64,000 bases of DNA, taken from contig VWZF01006082.1 of NCBI GenBank assembly GCA_013396755.1, positions 872,197 through 936,196 of the forward strand, given 5' to 3'. The translations under genes and the position numbers were made by a program. Under the pieces are notes generated by a model. It searched no databases and was not told the DNA's origin. It saw only the letters and a list, made by a program, of their open reading frames with translations. The DNA is from Sclerurus mexicanus. Taxonomy: Eukaryota > Chordata > Aves > Passeriformes > Furnariidae. Below, in pieces: positions 37,432 to 51,769 of the stretch. Position 1 is the stretch's first letter. Every line of letters begins with the position of its first letter.

Positions 37432-37614
37432 CTGGAAAAACACTGGGACAGGTTGCCCATAGAGGTGGTAGGTGCCTGGAAACATTCAACATGTGGTTGG
37501 ATGGTACTCTGAGCAACCTGATCCAGTTGAAGATATCCCTCTTTATTGCAGGGGCGTTGGAGTAAATGACCTTTAAAAGATACCTTCCAATCCAAACTAT
37601 TCTATGATTCTATG
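37432..37614 (+). mobile_element. CR1 LINE 3' end, strongly 5'-truncated
   Basis: A short CR1 insertion. It starts in the segment encoding the C-terminal end of the reverse-transcriptase ORF (GGGACAGGTTGCCCATAGAG near 37,444), runs through 'ggttggatggtactctgagc', 'aacctgatccagttgaag' and 'gcaggggcgttggagtaaat', and ends with two perfect ATTCTATG octamers at 37,599-37,614. These octamers are the diagnostic CR1 tail. 5' truncation of this kind is normal for CR1. It is clearly younger than the antisense CR1 pieces at 5.8 and 32.5 kb. Confidence 0.93.
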
Positions 37615-40600
37615 AACATGCAAAGATGAATGTAGGTATTAAATTGCTAATAGAAGTAGCTATCTTTGGTAGACATCTGAGTCAAGATACTGTTTTCTTT
37701 AGTTTACACGCTTCCTCCCTCTCCCCCAATTAATTTAACATGAGAACTGTGCCTTTCATTAACACAAAACTAAAGATTTTCAGCAGATCTTGAAATAGGG
37801 CTGTTTGGGATAATGTGCATGTATTTGATATAACAAATTACTCTATGTTTTTAAGTAGACATTGTAGATATACTTTTTGCCAAGTAAATCTGAAATACCA
37901 GGAATATGAGACAGCAATACCAGAGGTGTGTAATTTTATAGAAATACGAAAGCATATCTTTCCTAAATAATGCTAGAAAATTTCACTAGTCACTGAGAAA
38001 AAAAATCATATATAATAATGCTTTTCTACTGTTACACAGTCTTAAGAAAATAGGGAAAACTTATTAGTAATTTAAAAATAATAGGAAGGAAGGACTCATT
38101 TCAGTTGTCTGAAAAGGTTAACAGTGCTCCATCTTCCCTGCTGCATTCAGTTTTGACTGTTGGAGATGCACAAATGTAACACACTAAAAAGTTATGAAGA
38201 CTGAACTTTACTTTCAGACACAGTATTGATTTTTTCAGGAAGGAGATGAATTACATAGGTTTATGAAGAGGAATCTTATACCATTTTCTAGATATGAGAT
38301 AGAAAAAATTACTGCATTATTTATGCACTAGCATATGATAGGTTCCTTTTTTTAAAGGATAAATATATATATGTATAGTATCCATGGTTTCATAATATTT
38401 TCCCTTCTTTACCTCATATGGAAGAGAAACTATGAGACAAAACTCACTAAACACAGCATAGGACAAAGAAGGAAACTCACCAACAGCATATCAATGTTAC
38501 AGCTTTTTAACTATCTCCACAAAGAATACAGCAGGAGTTGAGGACAGATGAGGACAGTGTGGCTGAATTAATTTGCTACATTACTGAGACATACTGACTC
38601 CGAGCTGAGGGAGATCAAGGAACAGACATCACATGACAGCACAGTGGTGATTTTCTCATACGACACAGGAACACAAATTTCAAACTGACAAGAACTTGAG
38701 AATATCTGTACTGCTTCAAAAAATGAGGAACATAAAGGGAGTAACTGTTGCCATTGTCGTTAACTAAAGGTACCAGGCAATGTGGTCAGAACACAGTCCC
38801 CCCCTTTCCTAACTCTGCCATCTTATCCTAGATTTCTTCAAGCCACTCTCTGCCCTAGTCCTTGAAGATGAATGCAGGCAATATGGAATCAGACAAAACC
38901 TGTGGTTAAATCCCTGGTGGCTGCAGAATGGCAGAGGTGTGGACAATACCATCACCTGGATGCCAATATTGCCAACAGCAAAAACAAGTGTCTGTTTACT
39001 GGTCACATTATAAAAAAAGTGCCTTCCTAAGCAGTTAGAGACATAAATCACAAGTATATAAACACTTGAGAATTTTATGACCATTCAAGTGCTGGTACAG
39101 AAGGGCTTTCCCTCCACCCAAGAGGGTTACATACTGTGGATAATGTTGCAATAGTACAATATCATCATAGTACAGAGTTTTAGAGGGATGCTTCTTTAAA
39201 TTATTATTTCTGCAGTAAGGGGATTGCTAATTCCTATCAACCATCTTGGGTCTTGCTGCTTTTGTAGTTATAAGTCAATAAGTGTTTACTCTACAAATTA
39301 GTATTTAACTTAAATTCCCTTTTCTTGCAAATTTGGGGTCAGCAGAGAGATGCAATTTTATTTGCTTCCACAAATTGTTTTCAGTTTTGTTGTGCTTCAA
39401 CAAAATGTCTAGATCCAGCTCTGGGTGTTCATTCAGTTGTAACAAATTGTGATTGAACACAGAGTTTTAATAAATCTACAAAAAGAACAGCAGAAAGCTT
39501 CAGAGTGGTGCAATCAGACTCCCCTAACTCCTAACAAAAACCCACCTTTAACAATTTTTTTCCAAGTCGATACCTGTGCAAACCACAATGGAACTTTAAA
39601 GAACTAAAAACCAACTCCAAAACCAAGCCTCCAAACAGGCTACCTCAACAATAGCATTTGCCACATGGTATTCCCCTCATTTCTGCCTTCTCTTCATAGG
39701 TCTTCTTGTGCATTTGACAAGGCAAACCAAGAGGATGACCTCCCTGACTGCTTAAGTCCAGGGAATCCCTAACAAATCCAGTACCTGAGTGATTAGCAAG
39801 TTACAGAAATAGCATGGAGAAACAGTGTAGGAGGATTCATCTTGACTACATTGTTTGCCTTGCACTTCAGTCCATGCAAGACATCACATTGATTTCAAAA
39901 TTTGTTGAGCTGCAGATAAACCTGCTTGCTGGTAAACTGTACAAAATATGATCTATAGAAGGAATATTATGTTAATAATGTAATATTATGGTTTTATAAT
40001 GTGGGAATTATAATACCATGCTGAATATTTCTAGATCTTCAATAATTGCAGATTTCCTATAATTTATATAACATATTCAGTATATTGTTTTATAAATCCT
40101 CTTGAACTTAACTGCAGTATTAGGACTGCAAAATATAATTTCCAAATATTCAGCATAAAGTATCCAGTATAGTTAGATTATCATCTCTCTGCATATTGAA
40201 TGTTCAGCAGAATGATTGTGTACGCAGTAACCCCAGCTGTGTGACTGCTCAGTCAGTTCTGAGGTGTAGGATGTGCTGCATCTCAGAAAGAAAGTAGATG
40301 TCACAAAAGGGGAAGATTCAATAATGTCTCAGCCTTAGGAATGCCACTTCTTGAGCCCCATAAATCAGCATTTTGAAAGTAGTATTTAATTTCTTAGAAT
40401 TTTAAAGCATAAGGCACTTAGACAGGAACCTCATCAATAACATGAAGCGATCAAATGCTAAAACCCCTCAGCTGAAATTCACGGGGAAAAAAGGTCAATT
40501 AAAGGACTGCATACCTGCTAAGAGCTCATGTATAACTTATTTCTAATTCTCCTCACCGGTATCAATAAACCAAAGCTTGGTTACACTACATGTCTTTTCA

Positions 40601-43600
40601 GTTGCCCACTGACATTAGGTTGACCCAAAGAAAAGATTATAAAGGATTGAACTGGCCAAGCAAACTCACTCAACTTCTCCATGCTTGTGATAATAACATG
40701 AAAGTGGGTCACAACACCACAACTGCAGAGGAGAAGTGCTCTGAATGAGTGAGACTTGTAGGGAAAAGAAAAATTTGGAGAAACTAATTGAAACACTCAT
40801 GATTGAAATAACTAGCTGTACACCTTCTTATGGAAATCTTACTAGAGATAAATCTATTAAATCCATTCTGTGACTCTTCTACTGGGGATACTTTGACATA
40901 GGTATCCACAATATTACTGTATCATACCACTTTCTAAATTAAATGCATGCTGAGGACTACACAGCTGATATTCTCAGTAGATCCACACTGTTATTAGTGA
41001 TTCCTTTAAACACACTACAAAAGTCCAGTAGAAATCAATCCTTACTAAGGCAGAAATGTAAGATATGTCCTTGAACATGTTAACAGTAATTATTCCCAGC
41101 TTTTTGTTCACCAACTTCTGCAAAACGTGTGGAGTAAATATTCCATTAACTGCTTTGCTGGAGACTGCATTTGCTCAGTACTCAAGCTCAGCAGGAAATC
41201 AGAGTAGGATTCTTAAGTCATTTTTCTGTCTATATCTAAATATAGTATTTGACCACTTGGAAATTTAAATTATACAAGGTTTCTGAAGTGGTATAGCTAT
41301 AACTTTTTACTCACACATATAGTTTGCTTTAACATATTTAAAAGGTTGTTTTTTTTTTTTAAATGTTATGCAGCTGTAAGTGTTCTTCATCTCAATGTAC
41401 TTTTAAAAGACTCCTGTTTAGGCTCTACTCAGGTAACTCTTCCATCTCATCTTTTACAATTACAGTACCAAAGCTGCATGATTTCCCTGTGGCAGCCATA
41501 GAATGATAGAAAACAGCTCAAGTGCTGCAAGTATCCCTTTGCAAATAGCTTGACAACTCTATACACTGGTTGAAAGTTATGAGGGCACAATTTATTTTTA
41601 GGACAGCTTCAGTCATCCTCATTGAAATTCCATTTATTATAGTCAAAAGAATACAATTCTATTCACTGCAACTAATTAACAACTTAAAGTAAACAGAAAA
41701 AGAAAGGCTGAAAGACCATTATTAACTTTATTTGCATGACTAGGGGAGGAAAGAATTATCTAATGCTTCATCCATTTTTCCATTAAGGCCTAATTTAAGA
41801 CATTGACTCATGAATACATTTTAGGAGAACAATTTACAAGTAGAAATGAGTCTTCAAATGATTAAAAAATAAGTCAATTGGAAGAACAAATGATTAAGTA
41901 CCCAAAGGATGTCAAATTCCCTTGTTTGTCATCACCTATCATTGCAATTCATACACTTGCAGGGAGATGACACAGATACATTGCATACAATACTGCATGT
42001 ATGATTTTTTTAAATTTTGTTTACAAATCTATTTTCATTCATGTAAGACTAATAGACAACCTCACAAATGGGTGAGGTAGACAAGAGGGAATTGCAGCAG
42101 AATGCGGCCACTATGTTCTCCTAGATGATACCAACACACCCCAGCTGTAATTCTGAAGGTACATTGAAGACAGCTCTCACCCACTCACCTCCCTTCAATG
42201 CCTCAGCTCTTCTTAATTAACATATTAGAGGGTGCCCAAAATATTGCATTGTCTGGTTTGGTTTTAAGCTTGAACAGAAATAGGAAAAAAAGCAAAGAGG
42301 TTCTGCACACTAAAGTATCTTGAAGATGCTCCTTTATATGACCTGCCAGAATACAAACATGCAGGAAAATCATGAAGACTCTCACCTCAGTTTAACCCCT
42401 GCCTTGAGTATTCAATCAGAATTCAGCAGACAACTGAACAAGCATATCAAGGAAAATGAATTTCTAATTTTCCATAGGGGGTCAAGCATGAGTACAGACT
42501 GTTTAAGTGTTTGCCAAGTAGAGTGTCCTCTTTCATTGTTTCACTTGGGCAGAAAAAGATCCTTTAGCTTGGGCAGACTCAAGTATTCGGCAACTTGAAA
42601 TTAAGATAGGTGATTCTGATTCTGGAGAAGTCTGAATTCCATTGTGTTACCACTTTGCATGAAAAGAATAACAAACTGTCTTCTCCAAACCAGAGGGCAG
42701 GACTACAATCTTCAATCAGAAGAGAAAACATGTTGCCTCTGAAATGTTAATATCTAAACAATCTTGCACACTGATTTTTGCAGCAACAAGGAAAACTGTC
42801 TATCTTCTATAAATCAACCACCAAAATTTTAACCCTTGCTCAGGAATCTGTAATTTTTTGTTAGATAGTAGACAGGTTAAGCAGCTTCTTCTCATGGATT
42901 CCCAATTTATTTAAACATCTGCTAATTAAAACATCTAAATTTGAACAAGTTTGTAATCCTTCGCCTCCTACTTACGTATGAGATCAAAAGGAAGCCTGTA
43001 GAAAACTGAAAAATAATCTGGGACTTACTTCTACCTCTCAACTCATAACTTTAAATTATTTATATTTAAAACTTTATAGATAGGTTATTTTAAATGCTTG
43101 AAAAGTAGAAAGTATGCATAATTTCAGCCTGCTTAGCCAAAAAGAACTATGTTAATAGTCTTCTGTTTAATGCTGCACTTCTTTCCTGGAACATTTCCAT
43201 CATGCTTTATAAACTATATTGAAAATATATCAAGTAACACTCCAGAGACTCAGCAAAAATGACTTGCATAGTAGAGGTTCTTGTCTCATAAAGCTGGAGA
43301 GGACCTGAATTCTGCCATACACCTGGAGACACTTCAGAATATTCTCCCTATAGTAAGAGGAAGCCAAAAATGGCTGTACATACTTCAGTTATAGGTGAAT
43401 ACACATACATCCATATCTATAGTTGTGTCTAGACATAGATAGCTATACACATTTAGTCTGCATATATATCATAATATAGAGTAATATACATACACCTCAT
43501 GGATTTGTATACACATCACACACATTCTCAAAAGCACTTAATATTTTAATACCATCCCTCATAACTCAAAATGGTGCATAGCTTTCTTAACCAATTGATT

Positions 43601-46600
43601 TGTTCTTTTTAAGTACATGAAAAAAAGCACGAAGTATCTTAACATCAAAATGATCTGCCGGAAAAATAATCTTCTAGTTGAAAATAAAGTGTATAAATTT
43701 TATCTTTTCTTCATACTCTTGAACCAATAATACCAGCTCTGCAGGTTCTCTCTACCCCAAGTTTCTTCCTAACAGCTGAGGATCTCAAAAGTAGATACCT
43801 GTTTCAAAGAGATTGTGCTACTGCAGCATTTTCACTGCTCAGCAAGTACTACTGACCAGCCTGCTTACCAAACTTCCTTGCCCCAGTTTTACCTCCTTTG
43901 AACAGCTTCATTTGGTGTGATCAACGCAACCTTCCTTCTTCTCTACTGCCACTCTCACAAGTTGGTTTTTTTTTGGCTTTCCTCTCTGCCAGCACCTCTT
44001 ATCTCCCCATCTATACCTGTTACTACTTTTGCCCTTTGTTTAAAAGTTTTGGGCCCCAAAGCCCACACACAGCTTTTAAAGTCACTTCCTTTCCCTGGCA
44101 TTCACTCTCAGATCTACCTGTTGGAAGAGTTTCTCAGTGACCAGCCCTCAGCCTTCCCTTATGCCACTTCAAGCCACTCTGTCCACCAGCACCCCTGTTC
44201 TGCCATCCCTGTCCCATGAGATGATGCAGTATTCCATGCCACTATGATTGCAACTTCCATGCCTGGTTCCTCAGTGTTTAATAAGTTTGGCACTTTGTGA
44301 TAGACAGGGCACCTTGAGATAGACATCTGCCATGTAAGTATTTAAGTCTGAGCTCTTTCCACCTAGAAATCATGGCCCTGAACCCTCAACACTGTAAGTG
44401 CAAATAATTTCCACTTCTTCCTTAACAATTAAAGAGACTGCACAGCTAATGTTTGCAAGAGAGTGCTGCCTCCTCAGTGATGAAACTGCTCAGGAACAAA
44501 GAACATATGTAATCTCCAGACATGAGAAACAATGGATTTACCTTTATCCCCCCTGTGTTCTATTTACCATCTCCAGGTACCCACCTTAAGGTTTTACTGC
44601 ATTCATTAAAGTGTTAGGTTTACTTTTCTTACTACAAGGTCTGCTATTCTGTTTCATAACTAATTAAAATGGTTTTATTAAGTATTTCTGACAAATACAC
44701 TCATGTCTCCCATGACACCACTGCATGCCCAAGCTGGCAAAGCATAGAAGCGTATGGGGAGAGGCAGGAGGAGGCAGGTCTGAAGCAAAATCCGTTGATG
44801 GCTACTCTCATTTTTTCTAACGGACTTATGTGCAGGATTATTTGGCTCATTAGAGCAAGTAAGAATCTGCCACAGTATCCCTAATCTTTGTTAGCAGATG
44901 TCTGCCTTTGCACCATATGTTGGGTGTAATCACTTTCAGTTGCCATTTCTACTGCATGGTAAGCAATTTGGCAACTACCTCCTCTCATGTGAGAGGCATC
45001 TGGCATAGACAAAAGCAAGCTCTGAGGATTTTTCTAGCAAAGAGAAAGGCTTTGAAAACAAATTATGAATATCAAAGACTGTATGTGGAATGGCTGATAG
45101 TGTTTCCACAGCTATTTGCATATTTGTCTTCAATTATTCAGTTTTCTATATGCAGAAAATTTATTTATTATAGGAAATTCATAATATACTGAAACATTGA
45201 GATGTGTGACTGCACAGAAAGTGAAAAACAATTTCATTATATCATGACTTTCATCAAAGCAATGGTGTTCATGTTGTTCTGGGGTTCAAGACTTACCCCG
45301 TATTTCACACTGTGGCATCCCTCTTCATGTCACAAATTCACACTTCACTATCACCATAGTGTGGTTCTTTCTGTACATCTTCAGTATCTTTTGATTATGA
45401 TAGCAAAATATATAAGTCCTGTGGAAAATTAGTATTTAATCTTATGTCTTTTTTAAGTCAACTTGGTGAAGTGTTAAGGGTTTATGATAAAATACATGAG
45501 GACCATAGAACTGCTCATAAATATTCTTCACAGTCTCTTTTGTCACTTTTCAAATATTTCACAGAATTTAGAGTTAAATTTCTTCAGTTTTGACTAACTC
45601 TTTTGATAGATGGACATAAACCAAAGACAGTGTTATTCACACTGCTTCCTTCTACTTGGTCCTTATGTTCCATGTCAGTTGTTGCCATTGGTATTGCACT
45701 ATAAAAGCACTGATTTTCCATCTATTTCTTCCAGCAATGATTAGTAGCAATGTGTTCTTTAAAGTTTCTTTCTGTTTTAAAGTGCTTTGTCACTAGAGGA
45801 ATGTTCCTTTCATACACAAGAGAGAAATGCATTTTGACACATTATAAGGAAAACTTCCAATTTATAGCAGTTTAAACGAATCTTCCCTTTCTCTCACATA
45901 ACAAAAAACTACTGTGTTACTGGCAGAGCTGTGAGTACCTTAGGGACTTCTGCCAACTCAGCTATGCCACTGACACAACTTACATCTGCCCATCTTTGAC
46001 CAGTGTGATTATTATTAGGAAAGAAACATGGTCTGTGGAAACAACTTTTGGTCAAGTGTTTCATTTCCCAATTGAGGCTCAAATTCTGATTTTGATTTCC
46101 AATCACAGTGACACAAATCCAGTATAATATCAAACACCAGGATGACTCCAAATCCCACATCTATGGAGGAAAGTTGCTTGGTAGATTGCACACAAATGGA
46201 AATGAGAGCAGAATCTGAACTGCTGAAGGGAGAGCACCACAAAGATTCACTTGTTCAAAACCTCACAAATTGCAGGCAGACTTTGCTCAGCATGTGTAAA
46301 GGTGGCAGACATATGCCAACATTTAGAACAAACACCACCACAGATGTTTTAATCAAATTGTGGCTCAAATTTAATTGAAATAAGCTTAAGAATTCTCAAC
46401 ATCATTAATTGTTCAGTTTTGTGTGTACAGTGTGGATGGGAGGAAAGAGACACAGGCTGACGAGGGGCATATTAGGGAAAGCATTCTAGGAGCTTGTTTC
46501 CTTAGCAATTTACAAAGCAAATTAAGGTAATGTGAAACTTCAAATCTTACAATATCTGCTTTATTAGACTTTAGTTTCTTGTTACTCTTTTCTCATTAGA

Positions 46601-48850
46601 AAACCCGTTTAAACACTAAAACCTCTATATAGCTCCTTCACTTCTTTCATATCCCTTTCTTTAAACTCTAAGGCATGTACTAAACTTTTAGTTTGGTACA
46701 TGAATTAGTTCCTTGTGATACTGTCCCACTGAGGGTATTTTACTGGACTAATAAAACCACAATGAAATTACTGTACACAAGTTAATATTGAAGCCAAATT
46801 ATTGATTTTTAAAGCTTCTTTTCCAACCCAAAAGTGGCAGCATATTTGAAATCCATGCAACTAGATCCATCTTTGGCAAAGAACCAGCCAGCCATAGTGA
46901 CATACTCTTCCAACATTACATTTTCCTCTACTGCTCCAAGAGCCAGGAAATGACGCGTGCCTGTGGGTACATACAGTATAGACATCACTCAATCATCCTC
47001 CACCTCTCTAGTTACTTTTATTAAACTGATGCTTCTTAGTGGGGACACGGCAAACAAAAGTAATTCAGTACAATAATTTGATGTCAGTCCCAAAGTGTCA
47101 TTTTTTCAGGCTGATGGCCTTGGGAGGAAGCTTAAGTACCTGATACAACAAATAAAACCCAACTGGTCTTGTCCGTGCTACAATATTGATTTCTACATCA
47201 ACCATGCCTCAGTACAAGGACATGTTTGAGATTTAGCTTGTGAATATTTGTGCATGATGGGTTTTGTACTGCAGTGACTACATCCAAGACTGATCCAAAA
47301 AATTGCCTTAATTTCAATAAACTTGGAATGAAAATGCAGTAGTTCATTCATACAACTAACTGGTGGAAAATTTTGTATCATATTATTAGCAGATGATTTA
47401 AGTGCTCACATAAAATGCAAAGCATACAGAAAACTAGTAAAGCAAAAATGATGCATAGAAAAAAAAAATCAGGGGTTCATGTCTCATCCTGAACTATATT
47501 TCCAAAGGAATAGCTTAAATGCTATATGAAAGTTAACTACTTATTTCCCTTTTCCTTTAACCCGCTGAAAACAATGGAATACAAGAAGAGAAAGAATGAA
47601 TAGCCAAGTGTGTAGTAGAAAATTAAATAGAAGAAAGTGAGACAATGAAAAACTGTTGAACTTCTGCAGAACTTGGAACTCTAACAATTTTCTTTACTTA
47701 GCTTGCTTCTTCACTTAAATTCTCTTATCTCCAGGAAATCTTTGCAAATGATGTTATTTTAAATAAAAGACTGGTTGGAAAAGCATCTTAATGTCTCTAA
47801 AGAGGCTGTTTTTATGTGAAAACAAGTTTTGAACCTGGATGGATTAATAGAGAAGGTCTCAATTCATATCAGACAATATCTTCTCCCTACTTGCTACCTG
47901 GACAGAGATTAGCCACTATTATTTGTCAGCCTCATGAATCAAGCTGCTGAACTACCTGTGCAATACTCAAGATATGGAAAAAAGTATATAAGATGAATAC
48001 ATAAAAGTATTTCACATGTATTTATGGGAGTAGAAACAAAATACTAGCAGAAGAGAATATTTTGCAAAAATTTTTAGAAGCCATCAATGAAACAAACTGT
48101 CCTGTAATTAGGGTGTACAGCCTAAAAGACATACATTCAGGGTATTTATCTAATTAATATAGTGGTTCAAAAGAGATATGAACTTCAAAATGTCACATTG
48201 TGTCTTCTGTTTATAGAAGAGCTTACCCCAAAAAAGTTAAAACACAACAGTAGAGTTTGAACAGAACTATGGGAGCTGTAATGACTCGTCATGGAAAGAA
48301 GCAGTAAGGTATGATTACTATTTTCAAATCCCTCAGCATATGTGGTGCATCCATTTGGTTTTAAGACACAACTTCTTTTGTCTTCTAAATACAAGAACTG
48401 TCTGCAAACCTTTGAAAATATTTTTCATAATTGTCCCATCACTGTGTAATATGATCCTAAATATTTCCCCCTGCTCCCATTCTAGAGCCTGTTCTGCTAT
48501 TTTAGTCAGATGGTTATATTTCCATAAGTGAGCAAAAGATTAAAGAAAACTGAAGTCATATCTCAAATGCTGTTTTCTCACTCTCATTCATAATATTATG
48601 TACAAAAGAAAGTAAAGTGGATTTTGAGTCTGGAAACTTGCATATATAATTTTTTCATTAAGACAGAGTCAGACATTCTGGAATTATCTCCAGTTTAAAG
48701 CTCCCCTTATTTTATAATGCTTGCAACATTTCTTCATTACTTATAAGGAAATCAGCTGAAGAACTAATATTTAAAATTGGATGCCATAATCTGCTTTGAT
48801 GGAAAATCAGAGACCAGTAGGCTGTCTTCCACAAGCAATAGTAATCCCAG

Positions 48851-48866
48851 TCCATCCATCCATCCA
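48851..48866. repeat. Short (TCCA)4 microsatellite
   Basis: Four uninterrupted TCCA units. Short, and so probably only weakly polymorphic. Confidence 0.85.
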
Positions 48867-50977
48867 GATTTACAACCGCAAGAGTGGATTAACAGTATTC
48901 TAGCTTTAGAAACTGACTCTCAAGTTCATATAATCAGTCTACATTCAATATACAGTTGCATGTTGAGTAAGCAAAAATAAGCTAACAAATGTACAACCTG
49001 TCAGTTCCAGTCAACTCAGACTGCAGAGAGCTGACAGCATGTAGTCTCTCATACAACTATGAAAATTAATATTGTAGCGTGAAAGATTACACACTGTTAA
49101 GCAGTGTCAAACCACACTGGTAGTTTTCACATGTCAAATGTGTAATTAAATAAGGATCATTGCTAGAAAAGCACAAGATCCAGGTGATTTGAGCTAAGTG
49201 CCAGGTCAGCTATTCATTTGAAAACACTTCAGTTACATAAATAGTTTGGATTAAAAAAGAAACTATGTTTCAGTGAATTTGATTTTTGTTTGGCTATTTT
49301 TTGTGATTATAGCTCTGTTGCTATCCCTGATCCTGTATTGCCATCACTAAAAGGACACTCCTTCAACCTGCAGGCATCATCTTATGAATGTCTGAGGTTA
49401 AAGGCATGCACTCACAGGAGCTCACTGATTCTGGCATGCCACAACAGCATCTGTACCCTAGCAAGAAACAAAACAGCTCCTGCTTCAGATTTCCTTGCCT
49501 TTGTCAGTATAAAGCAGAGCTACAATTCTATTTTAAATAGGATGCTTAAATTTATGCTTTTTTCAGAGGTGCTCTGACAGAGTACCACTCACATTCAACT
49601 ACCACAAATAAGGGAAAATAATATAGGGTGATGAAATGGAAAAGACTGTAGAGAAGTGCAACTGGACCACTTGAGGATCAAGAAGAGAAATGAAGCCTGT
49701 CATAGGGCTAAACTTCTTAAGGATGACTGAGCTGGCAGACAGACCTCACCACCATCTGCACGGGTATATTTCTGATTCTGTGACTGACTATAAATTTACA
49801 TGGGCCTAGGAACTAATAGGTGATCTCAGGCTGAATTTTAATGGGCACTTGCTATAAGCAGATCTATTAACTTTTTATTCAATTAAAAAAGCTGAGAAAA
49901 TTATCCTAACATTTTGTTGTAAGTACATAAATTATAGATGCTGCTTTTAGGGCAAATAAATGGCTATTTCTTCACAGGAGGAACATCATTACATTAGTCA
50001 GAACAACACAAGTGAAGCAGAACTCAAATTTTCACAGCTGTTATCAAAAGAGGGGGAAAAACAAAAAGAAAATCAGAACCTAAACAACATGTAGAAACCC
50101 TTCTAGGAGGAGAAAGAAACAGACCAGGTATAGAAATCTCCAATTTTATTATTAACAACATCTGGCAGGATTTTTTAATTTTGATGAAGGAAAGAAATCC
50201 TCACTTTTGCAAAATATTTCTAGCCATGTTTCTGCTAGTCTAGTCTTTGTTAATCCTAATTCAGACCTGAACAACAAAACAATAAATACTGCTGTGCATT
50301 TCATCATAAAGCAAAGCAGAGATTATGGCATGTGGAAGCTACAAGAGACAGAAAAACCATCAGAAAGTTAAAGCCATGCAGTTGATTTTCTCACATGGCT
50401 TTAACTTAAATAGTGCAGGCGAGATTTTTTTCTCCTGTTCACTCAGTAGCTGATCTACCCGACAGTACCTGCATACAGTGGAAAGAGTGAGATATTTCAA
50501 ACAGCATTTCCCAGCTAACTCAAAACAAGAATGAGAAGATGGAATTACTCTATGATTATTTTGATAAAGTAGCACTCCTATTGCTTTCACCTACTTCTAA
50601 CTTGCTTCAGCTTACATGGGAGGAAACCCTTTTGCAGATTGTTGCCTTCAGGACAGAATCCATGTTCAACAGCTTCTTTGAGAGTAATGCTCATCTTAAA
50701 GGTCAATTCAGTAACACCTTCTGTTTTACGTAGTTCCCCTGTCTCTGGACCATCACAGACTATATTACCAAAACAAAAAGTGTAAAACTTAACGAGGATG
50801 AAAAAAAGCTCTTATATACTCTTAAAATAAATTCAGTTTTGCATAGCTCAGTAGAATTCAGCTTCTGGAGCTGCATATTAGGATGTAAGAGGCAGCACAG
50901 CAATTCTGCAACAAGAAGAGAATCCCCCATGAAGGGCATCTTCAGAAAGCATAACTTAATAGGTAATGGTCATGCTT

Positions 50978-50989
50978 CACACACACACA
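50978..50989. repeat. Short (CA)6 microsatellite
   Basis: Six uninterrupted CA units. This is the longest dinucleotide run of this type noticed in the window. Confidence 0.85.
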
Positions 50990-51769
50990 GGCAGTGCTGC
51001 AAATTAGTTCATTTTCACTAGTCAGCTTGCTCTTTTATTTGAACAATCATTCACATTTATTCTAGATAGCATTTGAATTATAAATTGACATTCAGTAAAT
51101 TATTTCTTAAGAAATGAAATGCATCTCTAAGTGCCAGACAGGAGTAATACTAGATATCAAGGCTTGGTTGATACCATGTTGGGTTTGCCAATAGCCTTTA
51201 TTAGAAGAAAATAAAATAGTCTAATGGAGTGAAATAAGAAGAAAGAATGACATCAAAGAGTAAAGTGTCTACCGTTTATCTGAATAGTGGGAAAAGACTA
51301 AACCAGCTCTGAAGTTGGACTCTGCTGCTGTAAATAAGGTTCTCAGAAAGACTCCACTTGCAGCCTGCAATTTTTTCCTTTATAGAGTCTTCCTGGAGGG
51401 TAAGATAATCAGGCTGCTTAACTATGAAATAATGTTTAAAACCATGTAATTGTTACATAAAGTCATATAGACTGTGCTGCTCTTTCAGGGCAAGCCTTTT
51501 TCTATCCTCCAAAGTGCTTATACCCACCTTCAAAGCAAACACACCATGGCCATGAAGCTGGGGATCAGGTGTGGAGAACAGGCTTTAAACAATATAAAAA
51601 CATACACTCAGTGGAAATGAACTCCACTGTTCCTTACTATTTTTAAATCACTACTTGGCTAAACTGTCAATTATTTTAGTTCTGTTGGCATCCTCCAACT
51701 GTTCCAAAGAGTAGCTATCAGTCTGTTGTTTTTCAAAGCTTACCTTCCCACCACAGGGACAGAAACAAG

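Larger units (their letters stand above)
37615..51769. other. Long A+T-rich non-coding stretch, no gene recognised
   Basis: About 14 kb without a supported gene. Open frames reach only 60-100 codons (for example 43.9-44.2, 44.9-45.2 and 49.3-49.6 kb) and lack domain features. Recognisable sequence texture: a short AT alternation near 38,363-38,378, a very A+T-rich segment at 39,960-40,150, a T run at 41,349-41,360, a pyrimidine-rich block at about 43,860-44,215, a four-unit CCAT repeat at 48,851-48,866, and a six-unit CA repeat at 50,978-50,989. No transposable element could be named with confidence. Ancient, unrecognisable repeats are likely. Confidence 0.5.

Noticed and set aside
41480..41560. 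Antisense CR1 tail suggested by CATAGAATGATAGAA
   Set aside because: The octamer-like string is short, and the following sequence does not match the CR1 3' region.
43860..44215. Pyrimidine-rich block as an LTR or exon
   Set aside because: No TG...CA ends, family landmarks or protein features. It was left as sequence texture within a non-coding stretch.
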